A stretch of DNA of 46,972 nt from Planctomycetota bacterium (GTDB lineage Bacteria; Planctomycetota; UBA1135; GCA-002686595). The notes under the pieces are model-generated. The model saw only the letters and a program-made list of their open reading frames with translations. It was not told the DNA's origin and searched no databases. The DNA lies in the NCBI GenBank assembly GCA_029259635.1, contig JAJDEU010000048.1, forward strand, positions 1 to 46,972, given 5' to 3'. Shown in pieces: positions 15,689 through 24,300 of this stretch (position 1 is its first letter; each line of letters starts with the position of its first letter). A program made the translations under genes and the position numbers.

Positions 15689-16305
15689 AGATTTCGATTC
15701 AGAGCCTCGCGGCTGCATGGGTCCTAGCGCTATCCGCTTCGTCCTGTGCGCTGTTTCCGAGCGAGATACCCATGATCGCCAGCGCGCAAGTCGCTTCCGA
15801 TTTCGACACCTACCATGTCGCTCGCGTCGGCCTGATGCCTTTCCAAGGATCCGATGTCGACCTTGAGCGCGGCGACGACCTGCAGCTCGCCTTCTACAGT
15901 GAATTCAGTCGCACGACGCCGTTCGAAGTCGTCCTGCTGGAGAACGTAGATCTCGATGAAGTGACCGGAAGCGAACCCTATCGTCGCGGTTGGTATCACC
16001 CGAGGACGATCATCGAAATCTCACGCCGCTACAACCTGGACGCAGTCATGTTCGGAACTGTGGTTCGCGAACAGTTCTTTCCGCCGCAAGAGCTCTCGGT
16101 GCAAGTCGACATGGTCGCGGCTGAGACAGGCCTGGTGATCTGGTCTTCGTCTGCGCACCTCTCGGCCGGCGACGAGCGAGTCCAAGAAGGCTTGAAGATT
16201 TACTACGACGGCGAGCTGGCGGGCTCTCCCGGCTGGGAACTCTCGCTCGTCTCCCCGACTCGCTTCGCGCGATTCGCCGCCTTTCAAATCGCCAGCCTGC
16301 TCTAA
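15685..16305 (+). CDS. CsgG/LpoB/FlgT-like fold lipoprotein, flagellar operon
   Basis: This 206-aa predicted lipoprotein starts with TTG overlapping the previous stop. The signal ends in SASSC (Cys21). The mature part has an alternating alpha/beta pattern: VARVGLMPFQG, a helix, FEVVLLENVD, a helix IIEISRRYNLDAVMFGTVV, then the strands VQVDMVAAETGLVIWSSSA. This is the pattern of anticodon-binding-like periplasmic domains such as CsgG, LpoB, DUF799 and the middle domain of the flagellar T-ring protein FlgT. With the preceding coiled-coil lipoprotein it may form an outer-membrane or ring element of the motor; this is inference. A strong GC-rich palindrome follows within 20-45 bases and probably ends the operon. 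Confidence 0.7.
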   Translation: MKISIQSLAAAWVLALSASSCALFPSEIPMIASAQVASDFDTYHVARVGLMPFQGSDVDLERGDDLQLAFYSEFSRTTPFEVVLLENVDLDEVTGSEPYRRGWYHPRTIIEISRRYNLDAVMFGTVVREQFFPPQELSVQVDMVAAETGLVIWSSSAHLSAGDERVQEGLKIYYDGELAGSPGWELSLVSPTRFARFAAFQIASLL

Positions 16306-16323
16306 GCGAACGAGAACAGCGCC

Positions 16324-16351
16324 ACTTGCGGGGGCGCGCGCCCCAAGTTTG
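16324..16351 (+). terminator. GC-rich palindrome ending the flagellar operon
   Basis: GGGGCGCGCGCCCC (16331-16344) is a perfect palindrome. It is flanked by ACTT (16324-16327) and AAGT (16345-16348), which pair with a three-base bulge, and is followed by TT. It lies 18 bases after the last lipoprotein stop and before the glycosylase-family gene. Confidence 0.55.
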
Positions 16352-16420
16352 GCTAACGACTCGTCTCGTGATCGAGGCAGCTTGCTTGACCCGGCGGGAG
16401 TTCCATCGCACAACGGACCG

Positions 16421-17005
16421 ATGGCCAAGCTCGCTCTCTCGAAGCTGCTCGCGAACGTCCGCGCTTGTCGGATCTGTGAGGACGCGCTCGAAGCCGGCGT
16501 CCGCCCGGTCCTGCAGGTGAGTGGAAAAGCGCGCATTTTGATCGCAGGCCAAGCTCCCGGCCGCCGCGTCCACGAATCGGGTGTCCCGTTCGATGACCCC
16601 AGCGGCGATCGCCTACGCGACTGGATGGGGGTGTCGCGCGAAGTGTTTTATGACGCCGCTCAGGTCGCCATTCTGCCAATGGGCTTTTGCTACCCCGGTA
16701 CGGGCCAATCCGGCGATCTTCCTCCCCGGCCGGAGTGTGCGCCGGAGTGGCGCGCTCAGCTTCTGGAGCGTCTTCCCGCTCTCGAGCTGACTCTAGTCAT
16801 CGGTCAGTACGCGGCTCGGTGGCACCTGGATGCCAAGGCGACGAAGCTCACCGACCTCGTGCGGGACTGGAAGCGCTTTGGCCCAGACCACTTGCCCTTG
16901 CCTCATCCGAGCCCGCGCAACAACATCTGGTTGAAGAAGAACCCGTGGTTCGCGGAAGAGGTGCTTCCGCAGCTGCGCCGACGAGTGAAGCGCGCACTTC
17001 GGTAG
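16421..17005 (+). CDS. Uracil-DNA glycosylase family protein
   Basis: This is a member of the uracil-DNA glycosylase superfamily (PF03167 type), enzymes that excise uracil or related bases from DNA. From the ATG at 16421 the product is 194 aa; an in-frame TTG at 16349 would add 24 unlike-family residues. Visible motifs are CRIC near residue 17, ILIAGQAPGRRVHESGVPF (the catalytic GxAPG loop), SGDRLRDWMGV, MGFCYPGTGQSGD with PPRPECAPEW, LVIGQYA and the C-terminal HPSPRN. Four cysteines (CRIC and two in the middle) could hold an iron-sulfur cluster as in family 4 and 5 enzymes, but the spacing is not canonical. Activity is not proven by sequence. It is not functionally linked to the flagellar genes. 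Confidence 0.85.
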   Translation: MAKLALSKLLANVRACRICEDALEAGVRPVLQVSGKARILIAGQAPGRRVHESGVPFDDPSGDRLRDWMGVSREVFYDAAQVAILPMGFCYPGTGQSGDLPPRPECAPEWRAQLLERLPALELTLVIGQYAARWHLDAKATKLTDLVRDWKRFGPDHLPLPHPSPRNNIWLKKNPWFAEEVLPQLRRRVKRALR

Positions 17006-17041
17006 AAGGCGACAGAATCAGGCCTTCCGAGGGCAGAGCGG

Positions 17042-17065
17042 GATTGCCCGATTCGCTAGGCAATC
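17042..17065. terminator. Hairpin between convergent genes
   Basis: GATTGCC (17042-17048) and GGCAATC (17059-17065) pair perfectly around a 10-base loop in the gap between the glycosylase-family gene and the oppositely oriented flgM-like gene. It could act on transcripts from both sides; there is no clear T-run. Confidence 0.45.
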
Positions 17066-17133
17066 GCGAAAAGGACCTTCTTCACGAAGATCCGTTTCAT
17101 TCGGCGGGCGACGCCACCATGCCTGCGGGCGAA

Positions 17134-17544
17134 CTACTCGCGGTTGCGGATCAAGTTCTCGGCGGCTCGGTCGATCGCTTCGGGCGAGTTGATTCGACCC
17201 TGGTGGTGAAGCTTCTTCAGCTCCTCCACGCGCTCCGTTCGCACGGATGTTTCGCCCTTATCGGCCGTGGCATGCTCGTGTTCGCGAGCCATGATGCGCG
17301 CACGATCTGAGATCTCGATCTGGTCAGGAGCCTGATGGGCTTTAAACCTGTCCTCAGTAGCACGGGCTTCATGAGCTAGGGCTCGCTCCTCGCGGAGCCG
17401 CTGGGCTCGCACTTCCGTGAGGCGGGCCAAGGCTTGGCGGGCATCGCGAACGCGACTGGCGCTGTCTGCTTGGGATTCACGCAGCATCTCCATGTAGCGC
17501 CTGCGAGATCCGTTGTGAGAGTGATGTAGTGAATTGAGGTCCAT
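17134..17544 (-). CDS. flgM: FlgM-like anti-sigma-28 factor with long N-terminal extension
   Basis: FlgM binds FliA in the cytoplasm and is secreted through the completed hook-basal body, releasing late gene expression. In this 136-aa product the C-terminal half fits the family: DQIEISDRARIM (74-85) matches the conserved D-x-v-x-iS motif, and residues 102-132 (starting RTERVEELKKLHHQG, ending AAENLI) match the R-xx-(R/K)-V-xx-L-xx-xI-xxG-xY-xxx-xxIAxxxL FliA-binding helices. Typical FlgM is about 90-100 aa; here the first 65 residues form an extra basic coiled coil (RVRDARQALARLTEVRAQRL). The Tyr of the GxY motif is replaced (GRINS). fliA lies nearby on the opposite strand. A weak FliA-like promoter precedes it. 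Confidence 0.72.
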   Translation of the reverse strand: MDLNSLHHSHNGSRRRYMEMLRESQADSASRVRDARQALARLTEVRAQRLREERALAHEARATEDRFKAHQAPDQIEISDRARIMAREHEHATADKGETSVRTERVEELKKLHHQGRINSPEAIDRAAENLIRNRE

Positions 17545-17585
17545 TGGGTGCCCCCCGAGGGGTCGACGGAGATTCGTCGATTCCT

Positions 17586-17612
17586 TTATCGGAGGTTCGG
17601 ATGCGGACCTGA
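17586..17612 (-). promoter_or_regulatory. Weak sigma-28-like promoter for the flgM-like gene
   Basis: Read on the minus strand, TCAG (17612-17609), a 15-base spacer and TCCGATAA (17593-17586) resemble TAAA-N15-GCCGATAA. The -10 matches 7 of 8 bases and the -35 two of four. It lies about 40 bases before the flgM-like ATG. Autogenous FliA control of flgM is common. Confidence 0.35.
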
Positions 17613-17688
17613 GCAGAATCTTCTAGAATCTTCGCTCTCCGCCCAGATCCACTCGGCGGCAAACTCTGGGTGTAAGGTCCCTGTATTT

Positions 17689-20121
17689 ATGGACTTAGGC
17701 AAATTTGCTGATGTCGTCAGAGAGCGCGATCGCCACTTTTCTTTCCGAAAGATCGGGAAGGCGGCGGTGGCTCTCGCTCTGGTCGCACCCTGGTTGGGGG
17801 CGCAGGCTTCGGATGGGACGCCTCCCGCGTCGAATCGCGTCGACTACGAAATTTATGCACGGCTCGACGGCGATGCCAAGCGCATTACCGCGTCGGAGAC
17901 CATTCGCTGGACCAATGGCACTTCGGACGAGGTTTCGACGCTTCAGTTTCACCTGTACCTCAACGCCTTCTCGAACAACCGCTCTACCCATCTGCACGAG
18001 GCGAAGGGGAAGCTGCGCGGACACAAGGTCAAAGAGGGATGGGGCTGGTCGCGGATCACTGGTGCGAACCTGATCACAGAAGCGAGTGGCGAGGGGACTG
18101 GCGAAGATGCCGCGCCCGTGGTTACGAAGGATGACTTGCTGGCGAGCTTGGCTTATCTCGCGCCGGACGATGGGCGCGAGGAAGATCGGACCGTCTTCGA
18201 GTTGAGTCTGCCGCGAGCGGTGGAGCCCGGCGAGACGATCGCCGTGGAGATCGAATGGCAGTCCCAATTGCCACGCGTTCGCCGGCGCACCGGCTACAAG
18301 GACGACTTCATGCTCGTCGCGCAGTGGTTTCCCAAGCTCGGCGTGTACGAAGAAGGCGAAGGTTGGAACACGCACCAGTTCCACATGAACACGGAGTTCT
18401 ACTCCGACTACGGCATCTACGACGTGACGCTCGATCTGCCGGCGGCCTATCAAGCCGTAGATGGCGGTGGCCCCAAGGTCGGAAGTTCGGGCGTGATCGT
18501 GAGCTCGGAACTGAAGGGCGACGAACGGCTGATGGTGCGAATGATCGCGCCGTCACCGGAAGATCAACGCCATGAAGATCGAACCGGCAACTTCGCGAAG
18601 GTGCACGACTTTACCTGGACCGCGGACCCGAAATTTGAGATCCACGAGAAGACCTTTAAGGGCAGGACTTGGGAGGCCGAGTTCCGGGACGATGTCGAGC
18701 TGGCGAAGCGCGCCTTTGGCGAAGAGGCCGACCTTCAGCTGCACAACGTCGAGATTCGCGCTCTCATTCACCCGGAACGACGAGATCAAGCCGAGCGCCA
18801 CATCAAGGCCACCGAAGCGGCACTGTTCTTCTACGGTCTGTGGTTTGGCGAGTATCCGTACAGCCAAATCACCGTCGTCGATCCGGCCTGGGGCGGACGC
18901 GGGGCGGGTGGAATGGAGTATCCGACGATCTTCACAGCGGGGACGCGCATGTTTACCACGCCCGAGATGCATCGGCCCGAAGGCGTCACGGTGCACGAGG
19001 CCGGCCACCAGTTCTGGTACGGATTGGTGGGCAACAACGAGTTTGAAACGGCGTGGATGGACGAGGGCTTCAACTCCTACACAGATAGCGAAGTGATGTG
19101 GCGCGTCTACGGCGCGAGCAAAGCGACAACGACTTACTCCGGCTATCCCATCTTCGGAGAGCGCGTGGCGAGGGGACCCGGAGGTGGCAAGTATCTGAAC
19201 ATGCTGACCGGTTCGAAGATTCCGATTCCGTTCAGCAAGTACTCGCTTGAACCGTTCCGAGCTTCGGGATTCCAGAGCTACTGGCGCGACCAACCCAGTC
19301 TGCACTTCGTGCAGCGCTTTTCCGATCCGCGTTGGGGCGATCGCCGCGGCTATTTGCGTGCGCCCGATAGCGACCCGATCGATACACCGGCCTGGAAGTA
19401 CGTGGATGGAGCGAGCTACGGGACGAATAGCTATCCGCGCACCGCGGCGGTCTTGCGGACCTTGCGCGGACTGGTCGGCGAGGAAGCTTTTCTTCGCGGC
19501 ATGCGCCACTACGCGGAAACTTGGCGCTATCAACATCCCTACCCCGACGACTTTTTCGCGGCCTTTCAAACGGGATCTGGCGTAGAGCTCAACCTCGATT
19601 GGTACTGGCAGGACTTCTTTCGCGGAACGGGAACGGGCGATTGGTCCGTTCGGGTGAGCCAAGCACGGGAGAGCAAGCCGCGCGGCTACTTTGCGGATCC
19701 CGAAACCGGTGAGTTTGTCCGGCTCGGTTCCGAACCGGAACCGGAGTCAGAGGAGAAGCCGGACTCGGACGACAAAGAGGAGGACGGTCCGCCTTGGATA
19801 TCGGAAGTGAACCTGCGGCACTCGGGATCGCTCTACCTGCCGCTCGACGTTCGTGTGAACTTCGAGAATGGTGAGAAGGAAGAGTTCGTTTGGACTCGCG
19901 AGAGCCAGATGGAAAGACCATGGATGGAGCGGGAGTGGATAGGCCGAACGAAGATCGCTTCGGTCGTTATCGATCCCCATCACAAGATCTGGATCGACAT
20001 GGATATGTCGAACAACCAGTGGTTCGACGAAGCCGATTCGATCGCTGCATGGCGTTGGTCCGAGCGAGCTTTCTCGCAAGTGGCGCGCGTGCTTCAGTGG
20101 TTCTCAAGGATGGGGGGCTGA
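17689..20121 (+). CDS. M1-family zinc metallopeptidase, exported
   Basis: This gluzincin-type aminopeptidase-like enzyme is exported to the periplasm or surface. The ATG at 17689 gives 810 aa with a signal peptide (KIGKAAVALALVAPWLGAQA, cut near residue 40). An earlier frame start at 17548 would add 47 residues and put a long non-signal stretch in front. The N-terminal beta-sandwich is followed by the exopeptidase motif GGMEYP (407-412) and the zinc site HEAGH (436-440) with the third ligand E459 in NNEFETAWMDEGFNSY. A Tyr-rich C-terminal half and an acidic low-complexity insert (E/D/P-rich, about residues 683-702) precede the last beta domain. The downstream membrane protein gene starts 4 bases after its stop. 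Confidence 0.9.
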   Translation: MDLGKFADVVRERDRHFSFRKIGKAAVALALVAPWLGAQASDGTPPASNRVDYEIYARLDGDAKRITASETIRWTNGTSDEVSTLQFHLYLNAFSNNRSTHLHEAKGKLRGHKVKEGWGWSRITGANLITEASGEGTGEDAAPVVTKDDLLASLAYLAPDDGREEDRTVFELSLPRAVEPGETIAVEIEWQSQLPRVRRRTGYKDDFMLVAQWFPKLGVYEEGEGWNTHQFHMNTEFYSDYGIYDVTLDLPAAYQAVDGGGPKVGSSGVIVSSELKGDERLMVRMIAPSPEDQRHEDRTGNFAKVHDFTWTADPKFEIHEKTFKGRTWEAEFRDDVELAKRAFGEEADLQLHNVEIRALIHPERRDQAERHIKATEAALFFYGLWFGEYPYSQITVVDPAWGGRGAGGMEYPTIFTAGTRMFTTPEMHRPEGVTVHEAGHQFWYGLVGNNEFETAWMDEGFNSYTDSEVMWRVYGASKATTTYSGYPIFGERVARGPGGGKYLNMLTGSKIPIPFSKYSLEPFRASGFQSYWRDQPSLHFVQRFSDPRWGDRRGYLRAPDSDPIDTPAWKYVDGASYGTNSYPRTAAVLRTLRGLVGEEAFLRGMRHYAETWRYQHPYPDDFFAAFQTGSGVELNLDWYWQDFFRGTGTGDWSVRVSQARESKPRGYFADPETGEFVRLGSEPEPESEEKPDSDDKEEDGPPWISEVNLRHSGSLYLPLDVRVNFENGEKEEFVWTRESQMERPWMEREWIGRTKIASVVIDPHHKIWIDMDMSNNQWFDEADSIAAWRWSERAFSQVARVLQWFSRMGG

Positions 20122-20125
20122 TCTC

Positions 20126-21193
20126 ATGACAACCAACGACGATTCCACAGGACCGATTTTCCTCGCGTCACTTCAAGCAGCACTGGGCCGAGTTCCGCTC
20201 TGGTTGATCACTTCACTCGCGCTCGCGGCGCTCTCGCTGCCGGTCGGGCTCCTGACCTATGACAGCTACGCGGATGCGATCGGCAACCAATACGAAGCGG
20301 GTTCCCTGATCCACAGCCTGGACACGAATTTTGTCATCGACCAGCGCGAGGAGCGAGGCGAGCTCAACTCAACGGTCGCGATCGTCGCCAGTGTCTCGGC
20401 TGCGCTCGCCATGCTGATGGGCATCTTTGCCGCTGGCGGTTGGCTACAGGTCTTTTTCCAACGCACAAGCGGACACTCCGTTCGCCGCTTCTTTCACGGT
20501 GGTGTGCGGCACTTCTGGCGCTTCGCGCGCGTGTTCTTATTGGTTGTGCTCGGAGCGGCCGCCATTCAACGCGCGGTCTACTACGAACCCTGGCACATGT
20601 TGGTGGAGAGTAGCCTGCTACAGCTGCCCGACGTGCCTCCCCAGGGCGCTAGCGTCGGCCCGGAATACACCACTCTTCGGCTCGAGACGGTAGGCGACGA
20701 GTACACCGCTCGGAAGATCATCTGGGCGCAAGATGGTTTGCACGCGCTCTTGATGGCGCTGCTCTTGACCTGGGCGGTCTACACGCGGACGCGGCTCGCG
20801 ATGCACGATGCGACCTCGAGCCTGTGGGCCGGGCTGTGCACCTTCTTCACGATGGCCAGGCATCCCATTAAGACTCTGCGGCCCATGTTGGTTCTGCTGC
20901 TCGTCGAAGCGGCGGTCGTGTTTCTCGCGTCTTTGATTCACGGTTGGATGGAGGAGGGCTTGGGCACGGAATCCAGCTGGAAATCCGTCGCCATGATCTT
21001 CGCCGTCTCAAGCTTGGTCTTGATGATCAGTGAGATCATTCATGCCGCGCGCTATCAGGCCGCCATCATGGTGAGTCGCACAGTGATCGGTCCGATTGCG
21101 AGACCCGACCCTTGGAAGCACAGCATCGGTGCCCCAGGCGGCCCTCAGTATCCGATTATCGAGGGTGGCGACGAATACGGCGTCGCTCTCTGA
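20126..21193 (+). CDS. Polytopic membrane protein of unknown function
   Basis: This 355-aa product has about five hydrophobic segments (near residues 22-45, 85-110, 135-152, 205-225 and 252-272, with a further one around 285-305) and a hydrophilic C-terminal tail (DPWKHSIGAPGGPQYPII). No transporter motif or catalytic site is recognised. The segments with short basic cytoplasmic loops (RTSGHSVRRFFHGGVRHFWRF) resemble the architecture of uncharacterised membrane proteins with a glycerophosphodiester-type membrane domain, but similarity is not clear. It follows the M1 peptidase gene by 4 bases, so the two are probably one transcript and the membrane protein may be a partner of the peptidase. 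Confidence 0.75.
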   Translation: MTTNDDSTGPIFLASLQAALGRVPLWLITSLALAALSLPVGLLTYDSYADAIGNQYEAGSLIHSLDTNFVIDQREERGELNSTVAIVASVSAALAMLMGIFAAGGWLQVFFQRTSGHSVRRFFHGGVRHFWRFARVFLLVVLGAAAIQRAVYYEPWHMLVESSLLQLPDVPPQGASVGPEYTTLRLETVGDEYTARKIIWAQDGLHALLMALLLTWAVYTRTRLAMHDATSSLWAGLCTFFTMARHPIKTLRPMLVLLLVEAAVVFLASLIHGWMEEGLGTESSWKSVAMIFAVSSLVLMISEIIHAARYQAAIMVSRTVIGPIARPDPWKHSIGAPGGPQYPIIEGGDEYGVAL

Positions 21194-21232
21194 TTTCTCC
21201 TTCCGCGGCGTCGTCCTCCATCCTTCCGAGCG

Positions 21233-21264
21233 CTGGCTCTTGCGAAGGGGCAGGGCGAAGCCAG
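21233..21264 (+). terminator. Possible terminator after the membrane-protein gene
   Basis: CTGGCT (21233-21238) pairs with AGCCAG (21259-21264), extended inward by TTGC/GCGA with one G-T pair. No T-run follows. Confidence 0.35.
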
Positions 21265-21274
21265 AGGGAACGAC

Positions 21275-21302
21275 TTCGATTGGGCCTGGACCGGGGTACA
21301 AT
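21275..21302 (+). promoter_or_regulatory. Possible sigma-70 promoter of the 1100-aa lipoprotein gene
   Basis: TACAAT (21297-21302) is a good -10 box, 58 bases before the ATG at 21360. The best -35 at the right distance is TTCGAT (21275-21280, 16-base spacer), which is poor. The site lies in a short non-coding gap just after a hairpin. Confidence 0.35.
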
Positions 21303-21359
21303 TAGGCTCCCCTCCCGCTATCCCCGAGCCGATTTCTCGAGATCGACCTCTCTACACGC

Positions 21360-24300
21360 ATGAGCTTCACGATTCCTCGCTTCCGCGGAGCGCTCTTCAC
21401 GCTATTGGCGCTGCTCGCGGCGGGTTGTACCGCCAGAGACAACAACACCACCACGGTCATCCCTCAAGGCCCGCCCGCGAGCACCTTGGCCACCGTTTCC
21501 GGCACGCTCGTCGGAGTGGGCGGTGCGCCGCCGAAGGTCTCGATCAGGGTATTCTCTACCGGCCTCACTGAGCTAACGGCATTCGAGACGACGAGTCTGG
21601 CTTCCGGTCGGTGGAGTGTCTCAGGGCTTCCGGCGGGAACGTATCGTTTTCGATTCTTTCCTCCGACGCCGGACCCGAATGACGCGACGACGAACCTGCG
21701 TTCGGTCTCCGTGAGCAACGTAGTCGTCGGAGCCGACGACGTTGTCGTTCCGCCGGTGATCTTCGCTCCGGTCGAAGACGGGGGCTTGCTCATCCGGACA
21801 AGCGATCCGGCCGATCAGTTTCTGCGCTTTCGAAGGGATCCGCGCGACCTGTCCTCGCCGCTCATCCCTGGGTTGGAGAGCATGGAGTTCGTCGTCCGCG
21901 CGAACACGGTGCTCAAGCTGTTCGGCTTTACCCTGACTCAGCTCGGTCTCGACGACGACACGACGAGCCCGGCGACGCGCGAGCTCCTGGTCGAGATTGC
22001 GATCATTAGAGCGGATCAGTTACCGGCGGCGCACATCGACGAAAACGGTGCAAGTCGAACAAGTCAGGTTTACTACGTGCTCTATCCGGAGGGAATCGAC
22101 TTCTCCACGACCACGACCACGACGCGGGAACTGGAGGTAGATTTTCCAAACGTCAATGGTTTGTCGGGCGTCTTCGAAACACCGCAGCTGGCGTTTAGCT
22201 TCCTCTCGAACAGCTGGAATCCCGCAGGCGTTGTCGATGTCTCTTTCGATGGCTTGCTCGTAGCAGCCGATAATTTCGACGGTCCGAAGCAGACCGGAAT
22301 CGTCGTTGCTCCCGGCCCTCCCACGCCGACGACTACGGCCACGGGCCAAATAACAAGCGGCGGCAATCCACTGCTCCGCGCGGGCATTTCTGTCATTACC
22401 AATAGCGGCTTCAGCGGATTGACGAACGCAGCGGGCGTCTACCGAATCGAGAATGTTCCGATACCGCTGAATCGCGCCGACCTCGCCGTCACAGCGTTCA
22501 CCGATGCCGGGCTTAAGTTTGCGATGGCGAGCAACGTCGCGCGCCCGACCTACCCGTCGACGACGATCGATATCGAGCTTGCCGCTCTACCGCTCACGAC
22601 TCCGAATTGCGTACTGGCCAACTCGGAGCCGATTACGGGATCCGTCGGTAACCATACGAACGAGCGAATCCGTATCCGTTTCGACGATGTGATGGATCGC
22701 GATTCGTTGCAGACCGCAATCTCGGTGGTGGCGACTCCGGATGGGGGCGCTGCCTCGACGATCACGGGCACTGTCGTGACGAATCGGGTGGATGTCGGCG
22801 CGGGGATTTTCCACACGGACGCGTTCTTCTTGGCGGACGTACCGCTCCCGGTTACTGCGACGATTGACGTCGCGGTTTCCACCAGTGCGACCAATGCCGA
22901 GGGTGTCGCACTCGGAGTGGCCTGCTCTTATTCCTTCCGGACGGGGACTTCTACGCTCTTTCTTCCGCGGATCGATGTGATGGAACCGCAATCGGGAGCC
23001 GTCGGTACGACGGTCACCCTTTACGGAGCCAACCTGGATATCGCGTCGGTCAGTTTCGATGGAACGAATCAAGCGGCCAGCAGCAAGACGACCAACAAGC
23101 TCACTTTCACTGTTCCGACTGGCGAAGGCGACGAAGCGCCGGGAGCGCGCGTTGTGTCGATCGCTCCAGGGACGGAGATGGCGAACTTCGACATCTTGCC
23201 GCGAATCGATTCGATTCAATTCGACGACGATCCCGACCCCGGAATAGAGAACCTAATCGACATCGGTGCCGGCGCACCGGGAACGTCGATTGCTGGCGTT
23301 GACCAAAACGACGGCACACTCATTGTGATCAACGGTCAGAATCTCTTCGATCCGGCGAGCGGTCTGATGCCGCTCGTGACCTTTGGGCGCGGCGACGGAG
23401 TCGTCGCTGGCTCGACGGACGGGGATGCGGATATTGACGGACCCGACGAAACTGCCGCAGAAGAGCGCATCGACGTCAACGTGCCGCCGCAGGCGACCAG
23501 TGCCAGCTTGACGGTCACCGTCGATGACGGAGCGGGCTCGACCTTTCGCTCGCTACCCTTCTCCTTTGTGATCGACCTGCCCTCGGACTCGGTGTCACCC
23601 GTCTTCGATGGGCCGAGTTTCGTTCCAGCGGCGGGGGCGACGGGGGTCAGCTCGGCCACGGTCATTCGCGTTCCGTACAACGAAGCCCTCTCGGGAAACT
23701 CGCGGCTCTTGGTTGCCGCGGGATCGCCCGCGCGTCAGCTGCCCGGATCGACGCGCGTCACGACCTCGCTGGACGGGACTCAAGGTTTCTTGGAGTTCCT
23801 ACCTTCCGCGGGGAGCCTGCCGCTCTCTTCTACGATTCAAGTGCAGCTCTCCAACGCGTTCATCTTTGACCTGGCCGGTAATCCGTCATCGAGCTTTGAC
23901 TACAGCTTCATGACGGGAACGACGGAGCCGACGGGTGGCGTTCTGCCTAACCCGACCGACGATGATCTTGCGGTTCTTCCCGTGGAACCGACCCCTGCCG
24001 AAGTGAGGGTGTCCGAAACGCAGACTTCGCTCGACGCGGCAAGCCATGTTGTATTGCAGGCTCTCGAGCTCGGCGCATCACAGAGCGGAGCGGGGATCGG
24101 AAGCGTAGAGGAGACGGAGACGGTCACTGGGATTGCGGAGTTGCTCTTCGATAGCCGCATCTCCGTTCAGGATGACAGCGTTGCCGACTGGGGCGATCGA
24201 TCGCCGGTTGCTCGTTGGCTCGTTGAAGACTCGACGGACGCGGCGGTGCAGGGCTTGTACGTTGCCGACAATTGGGGCTACGACGCGGACGGCTCCCCTC

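Noticed and set aside
17258..17265. Exact GCCGATAA on the minus strand within the flgM-like gene
   Set aside because: The -35 position reads CGAA, and there is no downstream gene to serve.
22266..22273. Exact GCCGATAA (FliA -10) inside the 1100-aa lipoprotein gene
   Set aside because: The sequence 15 bases upstream (CGAT) does not resemble a -35 element, and no gene start lies at a sensible distance.
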